Shown: piece by piece, positions 25,221 through 34,978 of the stretch
How positions within the stretch are numbered: the first letter of the stretch is position 1
Layout: each line of letters begins with the position of its first letter
Assembly (NCBI RefSeq): GCF_024979295.1
Contig: NZ_JANLCJ010000001.1
Coordinates: 744,001 to 808,000, forward strand
Direction of reading: 5' to 3'
Length of the DNA stretch: 64,000 bases
DNA from: Herbiconiux daphne
GTDB lineage: Bacteria; Actinomycetota; Actinomycetes; Actinomycetales; Microbacteriaceae
The notes under the pieces: model-generated
The model's input: the letters and a program-made list of their open reading frames with translations, nothing else
What the model was told of the DNA's origin: nothing
Databases searched by the model: none
Translations under genes and position numbers: made by a program

Positions 25221-25690
25221 GCTCCTTCGACGGTGCCCGGCGCGAGAAAGTCGACGCCGTTGGCCGCGGAGAGCCGAACCACCTCGTCGGGGTCGGTCAC
25301 GTTGTGCAGCAGGCTGAACAGGTTCGCCAGCTTGCCGCCGGGGCTGACCCAGAACAACGACTTCGCGTCTGACTCCTGCTTGTTGTAGTAGGCGTGCGGC
25401 AGGTTGCGCGGCATCTGCACCAGGTCGCCGGGGCCGGCGGTGGTCCACTGCCCGTCGAGATAGAGCGTGTAGACGCCCTCGAACACATAGATGAACTCGT
25501 CTTGCGTGGGGTGAACGTGCGGGGGAACACCGGTGCCCGCCGGGTCGAACGAGAGCCACGAGTAGGTGCTCGCACTCTCGATCTTGGTCGTGTAGGTGTG
25601 GCCCAGCACGTTCCAGACGCGGCCCCCGAAGGCCTCGTCGGCCCGCACGATGCCGGCCGGCAGGTCTCCCAGAATGATTTCCTCGGTCAT
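25217..25690 (-). CDS. Cupin, quercetin-dioxygenase-like
   Basis: A 157-aa cupin from ATG 25690, with AGGGG eight bases upstream. Motif 1 is GVPPHVHPTQDEFIYVFEGVYTLYLDG and motif 2 is GDLVQMPRNLPHAYYN, with the metal ligands H-x-H, E and H all present. Length and pattern resemble bacterial quercetin 2,3-dioxygenase-like/auxiliary cupins. It precedes, and overlaps, the hydrolase gene, so the two make a small operon that would start in the spacer shared with aceA. Confidence 0.82.
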   Translation of the reverse strand: MTEEIILGDLPAGIVRADEAFGGRVWNVLGHTYTTKIESASTYSWLSFDPAGTGVPPHVHPTQDEFIYVFEGVYTLYLDGQWTTAGPGDLVQMPRNLPHAYYNKQESDAKSLFWVSPGGKLANLFSLLHNVTDPDEVVRLSAANGVDFLAPGTVEGA

Positions 25691-25753
25691 CGTCGTTCCC
25701 CTCGTTCCAAGATGCAGTGGAGCCAGTGTGCCCGAGGCGCCACCGGATTGCAC

Positions 25754-25764
25754 GAAAAGTTTTC
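25754..25764. promoter_or_regulatory. Candidate RamB-like palindrome between the cupin and aceA
   Basis: GAAAA-G-TTTTC, a perfect 11-bp palindrome, 64 bases upstream of the cupin start and 190 upstream of aceA. Its AAAGTTT core is shared with the site before ramB. It could serve either divergent gene. Confidence 0.35.
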
Positions 25765-25823
25765 ACTCGTCACGAGGTTGTAACACGTGAGCGCTCGGGA
25801 TGCGCCGGGCCGCGACATCCGCT

Positions 25824-25846
25824 GTTCTTCCTGAGAGCAGAAGAAC
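25824..25846. promoter_or_regulatory. Inverted repeat upstream of aceA
   Basis: GTTCTTC and GAAGAAC, 7-bp arms separated by nine bases, 108 bases before the aceA start. Possible operator; no matching regulator is identified. Confidence 0.3.
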
Positions 25847-25953
25847 GCCGGTACTTCTGGCGACGAGCCCGGACTTGACGGGGTGCGAAGGCCGCAGAGT
25901 CGAACTCGAGCAGCTTTCCCGCTGCGATGGCAGACCGCATTGGAGCACCCGTC

Positions 25954-27255
25954 ATGACCACCCGCCCCGGAGACCAGACCCAGACCGCCGCCGACCTCGA
26001 GCGGAGCTGGAAGACCGACGCCCGCTGGAACGGCATTCAGCGCGACTACAGCGCCGACGACGTCGTGGCCCTGCGCGGACGAGTGGCCGAAGACAACACC
26101 CTCGCCGCCCGCGGCGCCGAAAATCTCTGGAACTTGCTCCACCGCGACGGCGAATGGGTCGCCGCCCTCGGCGCCCTCACCGGCAATCAGGCCGTGCAGC
26201 AGGTGCGCGCCGGGCTCAAGGCCATCTACCTCTCGGGCTGGCAGGTCGCCGCCGACGCCAACCTCAGCGGCCAGACCTACCCCGACCAGAGCCTCTACCC
26301 GGCCAACTCGGTGCCGGCCGTGGTGCGCCGCATCAACAACGCGCTACTGCGCGCCGACCAGATCGAGTTCGCCGAGACGGGCAGCGCCGAGAGCGACATC
26401 GATTGGCTTGCCCCGATCGTGGCAGATGCCGAGGCCGGCTTCGGAGGGCCGCTCAACGCCTACGAGCTCATGAAGTCGATGATCCAGGCGGGGGCCGCGG
26501 GCGTGCACTGGGAAGACCAGCTCGCCAGCGAGAAGAAGTGCGGGCACATGGGTGGCAAGGTGCTCATCCCCACCTCGCAGCACATCCGCACCCTCAACGC
26601 GGCACGGCTGGCGGCGGATGTCGCCGGCGTGCCGACCATCATCATCGCGCGCACCGACTCGCTCGCCGCCAACCTCATCACGAGCGACGTCGACTCCCGC
26701 GACCAGCCCTTCCTCGACGGCACCCGCACCCCCGAGGGCTTCTACGGAACCACCCCCGGCATCGACACCGTCATCTCGCGCGGCCTCGCCTACGCTCCCT
26801 ATGCCGACCTGCTCTGGGTCGAGTCATCCGAACCCGACATCGAGCTCGCCCGACGCTTCGCCGAGGCAGTGCACGCCGAGTTCCCCGGCAAGCTGCTCGC
26901 CTACAACTGCAGCCCGAGCTTCAACTGGAAGAGCAAGCTCACGGATGCGCAGATCGCCACCTTCCAGAGCGACCTGTCGGCGATGGGCTACGCGTTCCAG
27001 TTCATCACCCTCGCGGGTTTCCACGCCCTCAACCACTCCATGTACACGCTCGCCCGCGGCTACGGCGAGACCCACATGAGCGCTTACGTCGAGCTGCAGG
27101 AGGCCGAATTCGCCTCCGAGGCCGACGGTTACACGGCGACGCGCCACCAGCGCGAAGTCGGCACCGGCTATTTCGATCGAATCGCCACGGCCCTGAACCC
27201 CGAGAGCGCCACGCTCGCGCTCGTGGGGTCGACCGAATCCGAGCAGTTCCACTGA
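25954..27255 (+). CDS. aceA: Isocitrate lyase
   Basis: 433 aa, the normal length for the short bacterial form. Splits isocitrate into glyoxylate and succinate, the first step of the glyoxylate shunt. The active-site signature [11 protein letters not shown] (catalytic Cys) is intact. Other family blocks are [44 protein letters not shown] and [12 protein letters not shown] 25954 is chosen because GGAG precedes it by nine bases; ATG 25927 lacks a ribosome site. aceB follows after 90 bp on the same strand. RamB, encoded nearby, is the likely controller, giving expression on acetate or fatty acids. Confidence 0.97.
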   Translation: MTTRPGDQTQTAADLERSWKTDARWNGIQRDYSADDVVALRGRVAEDNTLAARGAENLWNLLHRDGEWVAALGALTGNQAVQQVRAGLKAIYLSGWQVAADANLSGQTYPDQSLYPANSVPAVVRRINNALLRADQIEFAETGSAESDIDWLAPIVADAEAGFGGPLNAYELMKSMIQAGAAGVHWEDQLASEKKCGHMGGKVLIPTSQHIRTLNAARLAADVAGVPTIIIARTDSLAANLITSDVDSRDQPFLDGTRTPEGFYGTTPGIDTVISRGLAYAPYADLLWVESSEPDIELARRFAEAVHAEFPGKLLAYNCSPSFNWKSKLTDAQIATFQSDLSAMGYAFQFITLAGFHALNHSMYTLARGYGETHMSAYVELQEAEFASEADGYTATRHQREVGTGYFDRIATALNPESATLALVGSTESEQFH

Positions 27256-27345
27256 CGCCGAATCGCTCGGCTCCGCCCGGCACCGTTCCGCTCGGCACCG
27301 CTCCACCGCAGACACGAATCGAATCGACTCCGAAAGGCCCCTGAC

Positions 27346-29001
<1,656 letters not shown>

Positions 29002-29019
29002 CGCCACCGGCCGCGGTCG

Positions 29020-29040
29020 TGCCCACCATAATGGTGGGCA
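29020..29040. promoter_or_regulatory. Perfect 21-bp palindrome at the antiporter start codon
   Basis: Arms TGCCCACCAT and ATGGTGGGCA around a single A. The last base is the A of the antiporter's ATG (29040). It begins 18 bases after the aceB stop. It could be a regulator site, or an RNA hairpin that hides the start region. No T-run follows, so it is not a typical terminator. Confidence 0.5.
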
Positions 29041-30653
29041 TGACTGTGGATCCGGTGGCGACGATCGTCTGGGTGGTCGCCTTCGTCGCGGTCACCGTGA
29101 CGGTCACGGGCCTCTCGCGCAGGGTCGGCTGGTCGGCCCCGATCGTGCTCGTGCTGGTGGGTGCCGCGGTGTCGTTCATCCCGTGGGTGCCGACCATCGA
29201 GGTCGAGCCCGACTTCATCCTCTACGGGCTGCTACCGCCGCTGCTGTTCGCCGCCGCCATCCGCACCTCGTTCTCCGACGTGCGGGCGAGGCGCGACGGC
29301 ATCCTGCTGCTCTCGGTGGGCCTGGTGGCCTTCACCGTCGTGACGGTCGGGCTCACCGCCTGGCTGATCGTGCCGGCCATCTCGCTCGCGGCCGCGTTCG
29401 CCTTCGGTGCCGTCGTTGCTCCTACCGACGCGGTCGCGGTGACCGCCATCGCGGGTCGGCTGAATCTGCCCCGGCGGCTCGTCACGGTGCTCGAGGGCGA
29501 GAGCCTGCTCAACGACGCGACCGCCCTCGTGGCCCTGAACGCCGCCATCGCCGCCATCATGAGCGCCGCGAACGTGGGTGCGGCGCCGCTCACGCCCTGG
29601 GGCATCGTGCTCGAGTTCGTGATCGCCGTGGTCGTGGGCGTCGGGGTGGGGCTCATCGTGGGGTTCGTGCTGGGGTTCATCCGCAAGCAGCTCAAGGCGC
29701 CCGTGCTCGACACCAGCCTCTCGCTGATCACGCCCTACCTGGCCTTCATCCCGGCGCAGTTCCTGCACGGCTCGGGCGTGCTCGCCGTGGTCGTCGCCGG
29801 GCTCTACCTCGGGTTCCGCGCGCCGGTCATCCAAACGGCGGAGTCGCGCATCGCCGAGTCGCTCAACTGGCGCACCATCCAGTTCCTGCTCGAGAACGCG
29901 GTGTTCCTGTTCATCGGGCTCAGCCTGTTCTCGATTCTCAAAGCCGCGCTGTCCGACGGCCCGGGCGTGTGGCAGACGATCGTGATCTCGATCGCGCTTC
30001 TGCTCGTCATCTTCCTCGCCCGGCTGGTGTGGATGCTGTTCACCACCTCGGTCTACCGGTTCGGCCCCCGACTGCTGCGACAACGGGGGTGGAGCTGGCG
30101 CACCGGCATCGCGGTGTCGCTCGCCGGCATCCGGGGCGTGGTCACGCTCGCGGCCGTCTTCCTGCTGCCCGAAGAGACTCCAGGTCGGGCCTTCTTGCAG
30201 TTCCTGGCGTTCGTGGTGGTGGTGGGAACGCTGCTCGAGACCGTCGCACTGCCCTACTTCATCCGGTTGCTCAAGCTGCCGCCGCCCGACTTCTCGCAGG
30301 AGATGACCGAGGTGCGCATGCTGCTCGCCGAGGCGCAGAACTTCGGGCTGGCGCGGCTGGAATCCGAGGTGACGGATGCCGTCGAGCAGCGCGTCGTCGA
30401 CCGCCTGCGCATCAACGCGACCTTCTTGAGCGACGCGCTCGAGAACCCGGCGGCGGAGGGGTTCGAGGAGCCCGCAGAGGCCTACAACCGGTTGCGGCGC
30501 GTGATGATCCAGGCCGAACGCGAGGCGGTGCTGTCGGCGCGGGCCGAGGGCCGCTACCAGGAGCGGGCCGTGAAATCGGTGCTCGCGAAGATCGACGTGG
30601 AGGAGACCGAGCTCAACCTGGGGCACCGGCGCGGCGACAAGAGCCCGTCGTAG
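29040..30653 (+). CDS. CPA1-family Na+/H+ antiporter
   Basis: A 537-aa membrane protein of the NhaP/CPA1 type. About twelve hydrophobic segments occupy residues 1-410. The ion-site motif AFGAVVAPTDAVAVTAIAG and the following LEGESLLNDATALVALN are diagnostic, as is SLAGIRGVVTLAAVFLLP near helix 11. A 120-residue cytoplasmic tail follows, with charged helices. It exchanges external protons for internal Na+ or K+. The start is ATG 29040; in-frame ATGs at 29031 and 29019 are alternatives. The start lies inside a 21-bp palindrome. Confidence 0.93.
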   Translation: MTVDPVATIVWVVAFVAVTVTVTGLSRRVGWSAPIVLVLVGAAVSFIPWVPTIEVEPDFILYGLLPPLLFAAAIRTSFSDVRARRDGILLLSVGLVAFTVVTVGLTAWLIVPAISLAAAFAFGAVVAPTDAVAVTAIAGRLNLPRRLVTVLEGESLLNDATALVALNAAIAAIMSAANVGAAPLTPWGIVLEFVIAVVVGVGVGLIVGFVLGFIRKQLKAPVLDTSLSLITPYLAFIPAQFLHGSGVLAVVVAGLYLGFRAPVIQTAESRIAESLNWRTIQFLLENAVFLFIGLSLFSILKAALSDGPGVWQTIVISIALLLVIFLARLVWMLFTTSVYRFGPRLLRQRGWSWRTGIAVSLAGIRGVVTLAAVFLLPEETPGRAFLQFLAFVVVVGTLLETVALPYFIRLLKLPPPDFSQEMTEVRMLLAEAQNFGLARLESEVTDAVEQRVVDRLRINATFLSDALENPAAEGFEEPAEAYNRLRRVMIQAEREAVLSARAEGRYQERAVKSVLAKIDVEETELNLGHRRGDKSPS

Positions 30654-30671
30654 GGGGTCGGCCCGTTTCGC

Positions 30672-31325
30672 TCAGCCCGCGGCATCCGGAAGCTGGTCGG
30701 GGCGGCCGTCGACCGCCGCGAGCTCGAAGTGCCAGGCCTCGTTGGCGTAGACCTGGCAGAGGCCGAACGGGGCGCCGAACCGGTTGAGCCAGTCCATGGC
30801 GTCGGCGGTGGCGATGTCGACGGCCTGGCCGCTGACGTGCTTCGACTCGGCAGGGGTCTTCACCCACCGGGCGGCTTCGTCGGCGTCGCCGTAGCGGTCG
30901 ACGGCGCGGTCGAACAGAAACTGCTGGTAGCGGTCGCTGCGCCAGCCGTCGACGAGGGTGAAGCGCACGTCGCCGTCGCCGTCGGCTGCGGCTGCCGCTT
31001 CGGCGCTCGTGAGCGCCGCGCGCAGGGCGGGGTCGAGGCGGGTGACCGCCGGCACGTCGTCGGTGAGGGCGACGGTGTCGCCGTCGGGGATGTAGCCGTC
31101 GTCGGGGCCGAGGGGGCGGGCCGGGTCGCCGCCGGAACCGTCGCCGAAGTCGTCGCCGGAGCCGCCGCCGGTGTCGTCGGAATCACCGGCGAAGGAGGGT
31201 CGAGCCGGCTCGACTACTCCCTGCGACGATGTGAGGGCCGCGGCCGACGCGCATCCGCTCACGGCGAGCAGGGCAGCGGCACCGAGGGCCACGGAGAGGG
31301 GGTGGGAGAGAGGGCGGAATGGCAC
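30672..31325 (-). CDS. VanY-like D-Ala-D-Ala carboxypeptidase lipoprotein
   Basis: A 217-aa exported protein with lipobox AVSGC at the end of a 25-residue signal peptide, followed by an Asp/Gly/Ser-rich linker. The C-terminal 110 residues form a VanY (peptidase M15B) domain: TLVDGWRSDRYQQFLFD, the zinc motif SKHVSGQAVDI (His, Asp), and the closing EAWHFEL (third ligand His). It should trim the terminal D-Ala from peptidoglycan stems outside the cell. It is convergent with the antiporter gene, with only 18 bp between the stops. Confidence 0.85.
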   Translation of the reverse strand: MPFRPLSHPLSVALGAAALLAVSGCASAAALTSSQGVVEPARPSFAGDSDDTGGGSGDDFGDGSGGDPARPLGPDDGYIPDGDTVALTDDVPAVTRLDPALRAALTSAEAAAAADGDGDVRFTLVDGWRSDRYQQFLFDRAVDRYGDADEAARWVKTPAESKHVSGQAVDIATADAMDWLNRFGAPFGLCQVYANEAWHFELAAVDGRPDQLPDAAG

Positions 31326-31456
31326 GATGACGATCCTTTCGAGACAGGATCCAGCCTCGCCACGCGCTCGCCCGAGCGAATCGGCAGCGCGGCCCGATCA
31401 GCACCCCGCAGGTCGACGTGCCGCGGTACCTCCGGCGAACCGATCGGTCCGCAGGT

Positions 31457-31486
31457 GCCGGGGCCCGCTCGGCGGGCCGCCCCGGC
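31457..31486 (-). terminator. GC-rich hairpin downstream of the RibD-C reductase gene
   Basis: GCCGGGGC pairs with GCCCCGGC and CCGC with GCGG, with a small bulge and a three-base loop. It lies 40 bases past the stop of the minus-strand gene at 31525. No T-run, as is common in high-GC actinobacteria. Confidence 0.3.
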
Positions 31487-31524
31487 AGGCCCCGGTCAGC
31501 TCAGCTCAACTCAACTCAGCTCGA

Positions 31525-32118
31525 TCAGCTCGCCGGGCGGTAGACGTTCACCATCACGCCGCCGGCGAACGTGGTCGACCCGGTCAGCGTCAGGTCGAGT
31601 TCATCCGTCAGCCCGCTGAACAAGCCCTCGCCCTGGCCGAGCGCGACGGGCAGCACGGCCAGCCGGTACTCGTCGATCAGGCCGGCCCGCACGAGGCTGC
31701 GGCCGAACTCGACGCCGCCCTGGGCGAGGATGTAGTCGCCGGGCTCTTGCTTCAGCCGCTCGATCTCGGCGACCAGATCGCCGTTCGCCACCCGGGATCC
31801 GCCCCATTCGGAGGCGACCGCCGACGACGCGTTCTCGGCCACGTGCTCGGCGGGCCGGTACGTCGCCTGCCGGGTGAACAGGACCTTCGGATGAGCGTTC
31901 ATCGGCGCCGCCACCGGGCTCGGCGACACCGGCCAGAGCCCCGCCCAGGTCTCGAACAGCCGCCGGCCCGAGATGTGCGTTCCCGCTCCCGACAGGGTTT
32001 CGATCAGCCACGCCGCCGAGTCGGGAGTGCTCGCGCGGAACATCCAATCCGACTCGGCGCGCTCGCCGGCGATGAAACCGTCGAGCGACATCGACATCTT
32101 CAACACGAGTTCTCTCAT
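31525..32118 (-). CDS. RibD C-terminal/dihydrofolate-reductase-like protein
   Basis: A 197-aa cytoplasmic reductase. N-terminal MRELVLKMSMSLDGFIAG, the central GRRLFETW, and the C-terminal GDYILAQGGVEFGRSLVRAGLIDEYRLAVLPVALGQGEGLF match the RibD_C family, which shares the DHFR fold and binds NADPH. True DHFR or RibD activity is not implied. ATG 32118 fits the family start; a GTG at 32124 overlaps the upstream regulator's stop and is an alternative. It is co-transcribed with that XRE regulator. The stretch at its 3' end contains a short CTCAG/CTCAA repeat (31497-31525). Confidence 0.85.
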   Translation of the reverse strand: MRELVLKMSMSLDGFIAGERAESDWMFRASTPDSAAWLIETLSGAGTHISGRRLFETWAGLWPVSPSPVAAPMNAHPKVLFTRQATYRPAEHVAENASSAVASEWGGSRVANGDLVAEIERLKQEPGDYILAQGGVEFGRSLVRAGLIDEYRLAVLPVALGQGEGLFSGLTDELDLTLTGSTTFAGGVMVNVYRPAS

Positions 32119-32120
32119 GG

Positions 32121-33077
32121 TCACGCACCGTTCTCTTCTGTGAGCACTGTCTTTTCTGTGAGCTCCGTCGTTTCGGCGGCCACCGTCTTTTCTGTGAGCA
32201 CCGACGGCCCGGGGTCTGCTCCGGCCGGCGGCGCAGTCCAGCTCGCGAGCACCCGCAGCGCATCGGCCGACGGCGATCCGGCCGGCGCGCTGTAGGCGAT
32301 GAGCTGCAGCCCGCGGTCGGCCGCGAGGGTCATGGCCTCGAAGTCGAGGTCGAGGTCGCCCACGTCGGGATGGGTGATGGCCTTCACGCCGGTGCGGTGC
32401 TCGCGCACATCGTGCGACGCCCAGAGCGCGCGGAAGGGCTCACTGCGGGTGGAGAGTTCGCCCACCAGGTCGCTGAGGATGCGGTCGTGCGGCGCCCGCC
32501 CCGCCTCGGCGCGGAGGAGGGCGACGGTCTGCGCGCCGGCGTCGTCGGCGTTGCGATAGAACGCGGCGGCCCGTGGGTCGAGAAAGACGAACCGCGCGAA
32601 GTTGGCCGGCCGCTGTGGCTGCACGAAGAGCTCTGAAAACACCTCGCGTCCGAGCGCGTTGATCGCCAGGATGTCGAGCCGACCGTTCTGCACGAACGCC
32701 GGCACGTCGGTCATCGTGTCGAGCAACTGCTGCAGTGCGGGCCGGATCTGCGGCGCGCGAGCGGCCCCGCGACGGCGCTGCGGTTGCCGGCCCTCGTTGG
32801 CCGCTCGCACCAGGTCGTAGAGGTGCGAGCGCTCGGCGTCGTCGAGCTGCAGCGCGCGGCTGACCCCTTCGAGCACCGCCTCGGAGACGCCGCGTGCGTT
32901 GCCGCGTTCGAGCCGCACATAGTATTCCGAGCTCATGCCGGCCAGCAGCGCGACCTCTTCCCGGCGGAGTCCGGGCACGCGGCGCCGGCCGCCGTAATCG
33001 GGCAGGCCGGCCTGGGCGAGGCTCAGCCTGGCCCGCCGCGTGGTCAGGAACTCGCGGATGTCGTTCGGAGTCTCCAT
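32121..33077 (-). CDS. XRE regulator with MmyB-like ligand domain
   Basis: A 318-aa protein. Helix-turn-helix at about residues 30-75 (RVPGLRREEVALLAGMSSEYYVRLERG) and the MmyB-like PAS-type domain at about 105-275 (PAFVQNGRLDILAINALGREVFSELF, NFARFVFLDPRAAAFYRNAD, HPDVGDLDLDFEAMTLAAD). Together these define a large actinobacterial group in which the regulator represses a divergent short-chain dehydrogenase; here that gene is at 33248. The last 25 residues are an unusual tail made of repeated LTEKTV units. No known effector; fatty-acid-like ligands have been suggested for the family. Confidence 0.88.
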   Translation of the reverse strand: METPNDIREFLTTRRARLSLAQAGLPDYGGRRRVPGLRREEVALLAGMSSEYYVRLERGNARGVSEAVLEGVSRALQLDDAERSHLYDLVRAANEGRQPQRRRGAARAPQIRPALQQLLDTMTDVPAFVQNGRLDILAINALGREVFSELFVQPQRPANFARFVFLDPRAAAFYRNADDAGAQTVALLRAEAGRAPHDRILSDLVGELSTRSEPFRALWASHDVREHRTGVKAITHPDVGDLDLDFEAMTLAADRGLQLIAYSAPAGSPSADALRVLASWTAPPAGADPGPSVLTEKTVAAETTELTEKTVLTEENGA

Positions 33078-33114
33078 GCCCCGAATCTACGCCGACGACC
33101 CGAATCGAGGGGGT

Positions 33115-33146
33115 GTCTGCCATTAACCGGATAGGGAGGGTCTGCC
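33115..33146. promoter_or_regulatory. Direct repeats in the XRE/SDR divergent spacer
   Basis: GTCTGCC occurs at 33115-33121 and 33140-33146, 25 bases apart, inside the 170-bp spacer between the divergent genes. Candidate binding sites for the XRE regulator. Confidence 0.35.
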
Positions 33147-33247
33147 TCGCCCGCGATGGATCGCTTTGACTCGAAGACATCACGTCACCGCAACCGCCCG
33201 ACGGCGCATCCGGTGCCAGCCCATCGAACAAGAGAGACCGAAACACC

Positions 33248-34090
33248 ATGCCTGAGAAGAATGTCTGGTTCATCACCGGAGCCGGCCGCGGCCTCGGAAT
33301 CGAGATCGCCCGCGCGGCGCTCGCCGCCGGCCACCACGTGGTCGCGACCGGCCGCGACCCGCAGCGGGTGCTCGACGCCGTGGGCGCGCACGAGAACCTG
33401 CTCACCGTCGCCCTCGACATCACCGATGCCGCGGCCGCGCAGACGGCGACGGATGCCGCCCTCGAGCGGTTCGGCCGCATCGACGTGCTCGTGAACAACG
33501 CCGGCAACTTCGTCGCCGGCTTCTTCGAGAACATCAGCCCGGAGCAGCTGCGAGCTCAGATGGAGACCAACTTCTTCGGGCCGCTCACCATCACCCGCGC
33601 CATCCTGCCGGTGATGCGACGGCAGCGGTCGGGCCAGGTGATCACTGTCACCTCGATGGCCGGGCTGATCGGGCAGGAGTTCGTCGCCGCCTACGCCGCC
33701 TCGAAGTTCGCGCTCGAGGGCTGGATGGAGTCGCTCCGTTTCGACGTGGCACCCTTCGGCATCTCGACCATGGCCGTCGAGCCGGGGTTCTTCCGCACCG
33801 AGCTGCTGGTCGAGGGCGCTTCGACCATCTGGCCCGAGCTGACCATCGACGACTACGCCGAGCACACCGCTTCGACCATCGAGGCGTGGAAGGGCATGAA
33901 CGGCACGCAGGGTGGCGACCCGCAGAAGCTCGGCCGAGCGATCGTCACGCTATCCGACTCGGGCGCGCTGCCCCTGCGCTTCCTGGCCGGTGCCGACGCC
34001 ATGGCGGGGGAGGAGCAGAACCTCGCCACCATCCGCGCCCAGATCGAGGCGAACCGCGACCTGTCGGCCTCGCTCTCGTTCGACGACTGA
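33248..34090 (+). CDS. Short-chain dehydrogenase/reductase
   Basis: A 280-aa classical SDR. The cofactor motif is TGAGRGLGIEIA; then LVNNAG, catalytic Ser in ITVTSMAG, and YAASK (Tyr/Lys). The FFRTELL segment and the total length match the group of SDRs that lie divergent from MmyB-like XRE regulators. It uses NADP(H), judging by the Arg in ATGRDP after strand 2. The substrate is unknown. A long inverted repeat lies 22 bases behind its stop. Confidence 0.9.
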   Translation: MPEKNVWFITGAGRGLGIEIARAALAAGHHVVATGRDPQRVLDAVGAHENLLTVALDITDAAAAQTATDAALERFGRIDVLVNNAGNFVAGFFENISPEQLRAQMETNFFGPLTITRAILPVMRRQRSGQVITVTSMAGLIGQEFVAAYAASKFALEGWMESLRFDVAPFGISTMAVEPGFFRTELLVEGASTIWPELTIDDYAEHTASTIEAWKGMNGTQGGDPQKLGRAIVTLSDSGALPLRFLAGADAMAGEEQNLATIRAQIEANRDLSASLSFDD

Positions 34091-34112
34091 GCTCACGGCT
34101 GGGTAGCGGTTC

Positions 34113-34177
34113 GAATCAGCGGAAATTCGCACGTTAGAGCCGCCCTCATGCGCGAACCCGCGAAATTCCGCTGATTC
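34113..34177. repeat. Long inverted repeat after the SDR gene
   Basis: Arms GAATCAGCGGAAATTCGC (34113-34130) and GCGAAATTCCGCTGATTC (34160-34177), 18 bases with one mismatch, separated by 29 bases. It may serve as a terminator or be a REP-like mobile repeat; no T-run follows. Confidence 0.55.
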
Positions 34178-34188
34178 AGAAGGCTCAG

Positions 34189-34323
34189 GTCTTCGGGGTC
34201 GACCCCGACTTCATCGCGGTCGATCGGCTGAGAACCGACACCGGGTGCGTCCTGCGCTGGGACCGCACCCTGATGCGTCGGCTCGGGCCCGAGACACCAG
34301 GCGCGGAACAGCCGATCAGATGA
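34189..34323 (+). pseudogene. Possible 3' remnant of a lost gene
   Basis: Plus-strand codons ending in TGA at 34321-34323 read VFGVDPDFIAVDRLRTDTG and then CVLRWDRTLMRRLG, which looks like real protein rather than shadow sequence. There is no start codon or ribosome site, and its 3' end overlaps the end of the convergent response-regulator gene. Confidence 0.3.
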
Positions 34324-34978
34324 GGTCGTGCTCGTAGGCGAAGACGACGATCTGCACCCGGTCGCGCAGGGCGAGCTTGCGCAGAATGGCCCCGACGTGG
34401 GTCTTCACCGTCGACTCGCTCGTGAACAGCGCCTTGGCGACCTCGGCGTTCGACGCGCCCCGGGCGACGGCGTCGAACACGTCGCGCTCCTTCTCGGTGA
34501 GCAGGCCGAACTCGGCCGGCGCCGGCGCCCGCTCCTGGAACCGGCCGGTGAGGAGTGCGGCGAGGTTCTCGGGTGCGAGCACCGCGTTGCCCGCGTGCAC
34601 GGTGCGGATGGCGTCGATCAGCATGGCGGGCGTCGTGTCTTTGAGGATGAATCCGCTCGCGCCGTGACGGATGGCGGTGGCGGCTCGATCGTCGAGGTCG
34701 AAGGTGGTGAGCACGAGCACCCGCACCGGTCGATCGCGCTGCCGCGCCCGCTCGGGCACGAAGATGCGGCGGGTGGCTTCGACGCCGTCGAGTTCCGGCA
34801 TCCGGATGTCCATCAGCACGACGTCGGGTGACAGCGAGTCGACGAGTTCGACGGCCTCGGCGCCGTCGCTGGCGGCTCCGACGACCTCGAGGCCGGGCTG
34901 GGCGTCGATGATCACGCGCATGCCCTCACGGAAGAGCGGCTGATCGTCGACGAGCAGCACGCGGATCGGCTCGCTCAC
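34316..34978 (-). CDS. NarL/LuxR-family response regulator
   Basis: 220 aa from GTG 34978, which overlaps the kinase stop (GTGA). The receiver domain (1-125) has VLLVDDQPLFREGM (acidic pocket), phospho-acceptor Asp in VVLMDIRMPE, Thr in VLVLTTFD, and Lys in FILKD. The C-terminal LuxR helix-turn-helix (about 155-215) has LTEKERDVFDAVARGASNAEVAKALFTSESTVKTHVGAILRKL. It is the last gene of the racemase-ligase-kinase-regulator unit and most simply controls that unit. Confidence 0.93.
   Translation of the reverse strand: MSEPIRVLLVDDQPLFREGMRVIIDAQPGLEVVGAASDGAEAVELVDSLSPDVVLMDIRMPELDGVEATRRIFVPERARQRDRPVRVLVLTTFDLDDRAATAIRHGASGFILKDTTPAMLIDAIRTVHAGNAVLAPENLAALLTGRFQERAPAPAEFGLLTEKERDVFDAVARGASNAEVAKALFTSESTVKTHVGAILRKLALRDRVQIVVFAYEHDLI

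Noticed and set aside
24356..25388. Long plus-strand frame over the hydrolase/cupin region
   Set aside because: Arg/His/Gly-rich shadow. The minus-strand genes carry clear catalytic motifs.
29219..30626. Minus-strand frames opposite the antiporter
   Set aside because: His/Asp/Glu-rich antisense shadows of a high-GC membrane-protein gene.
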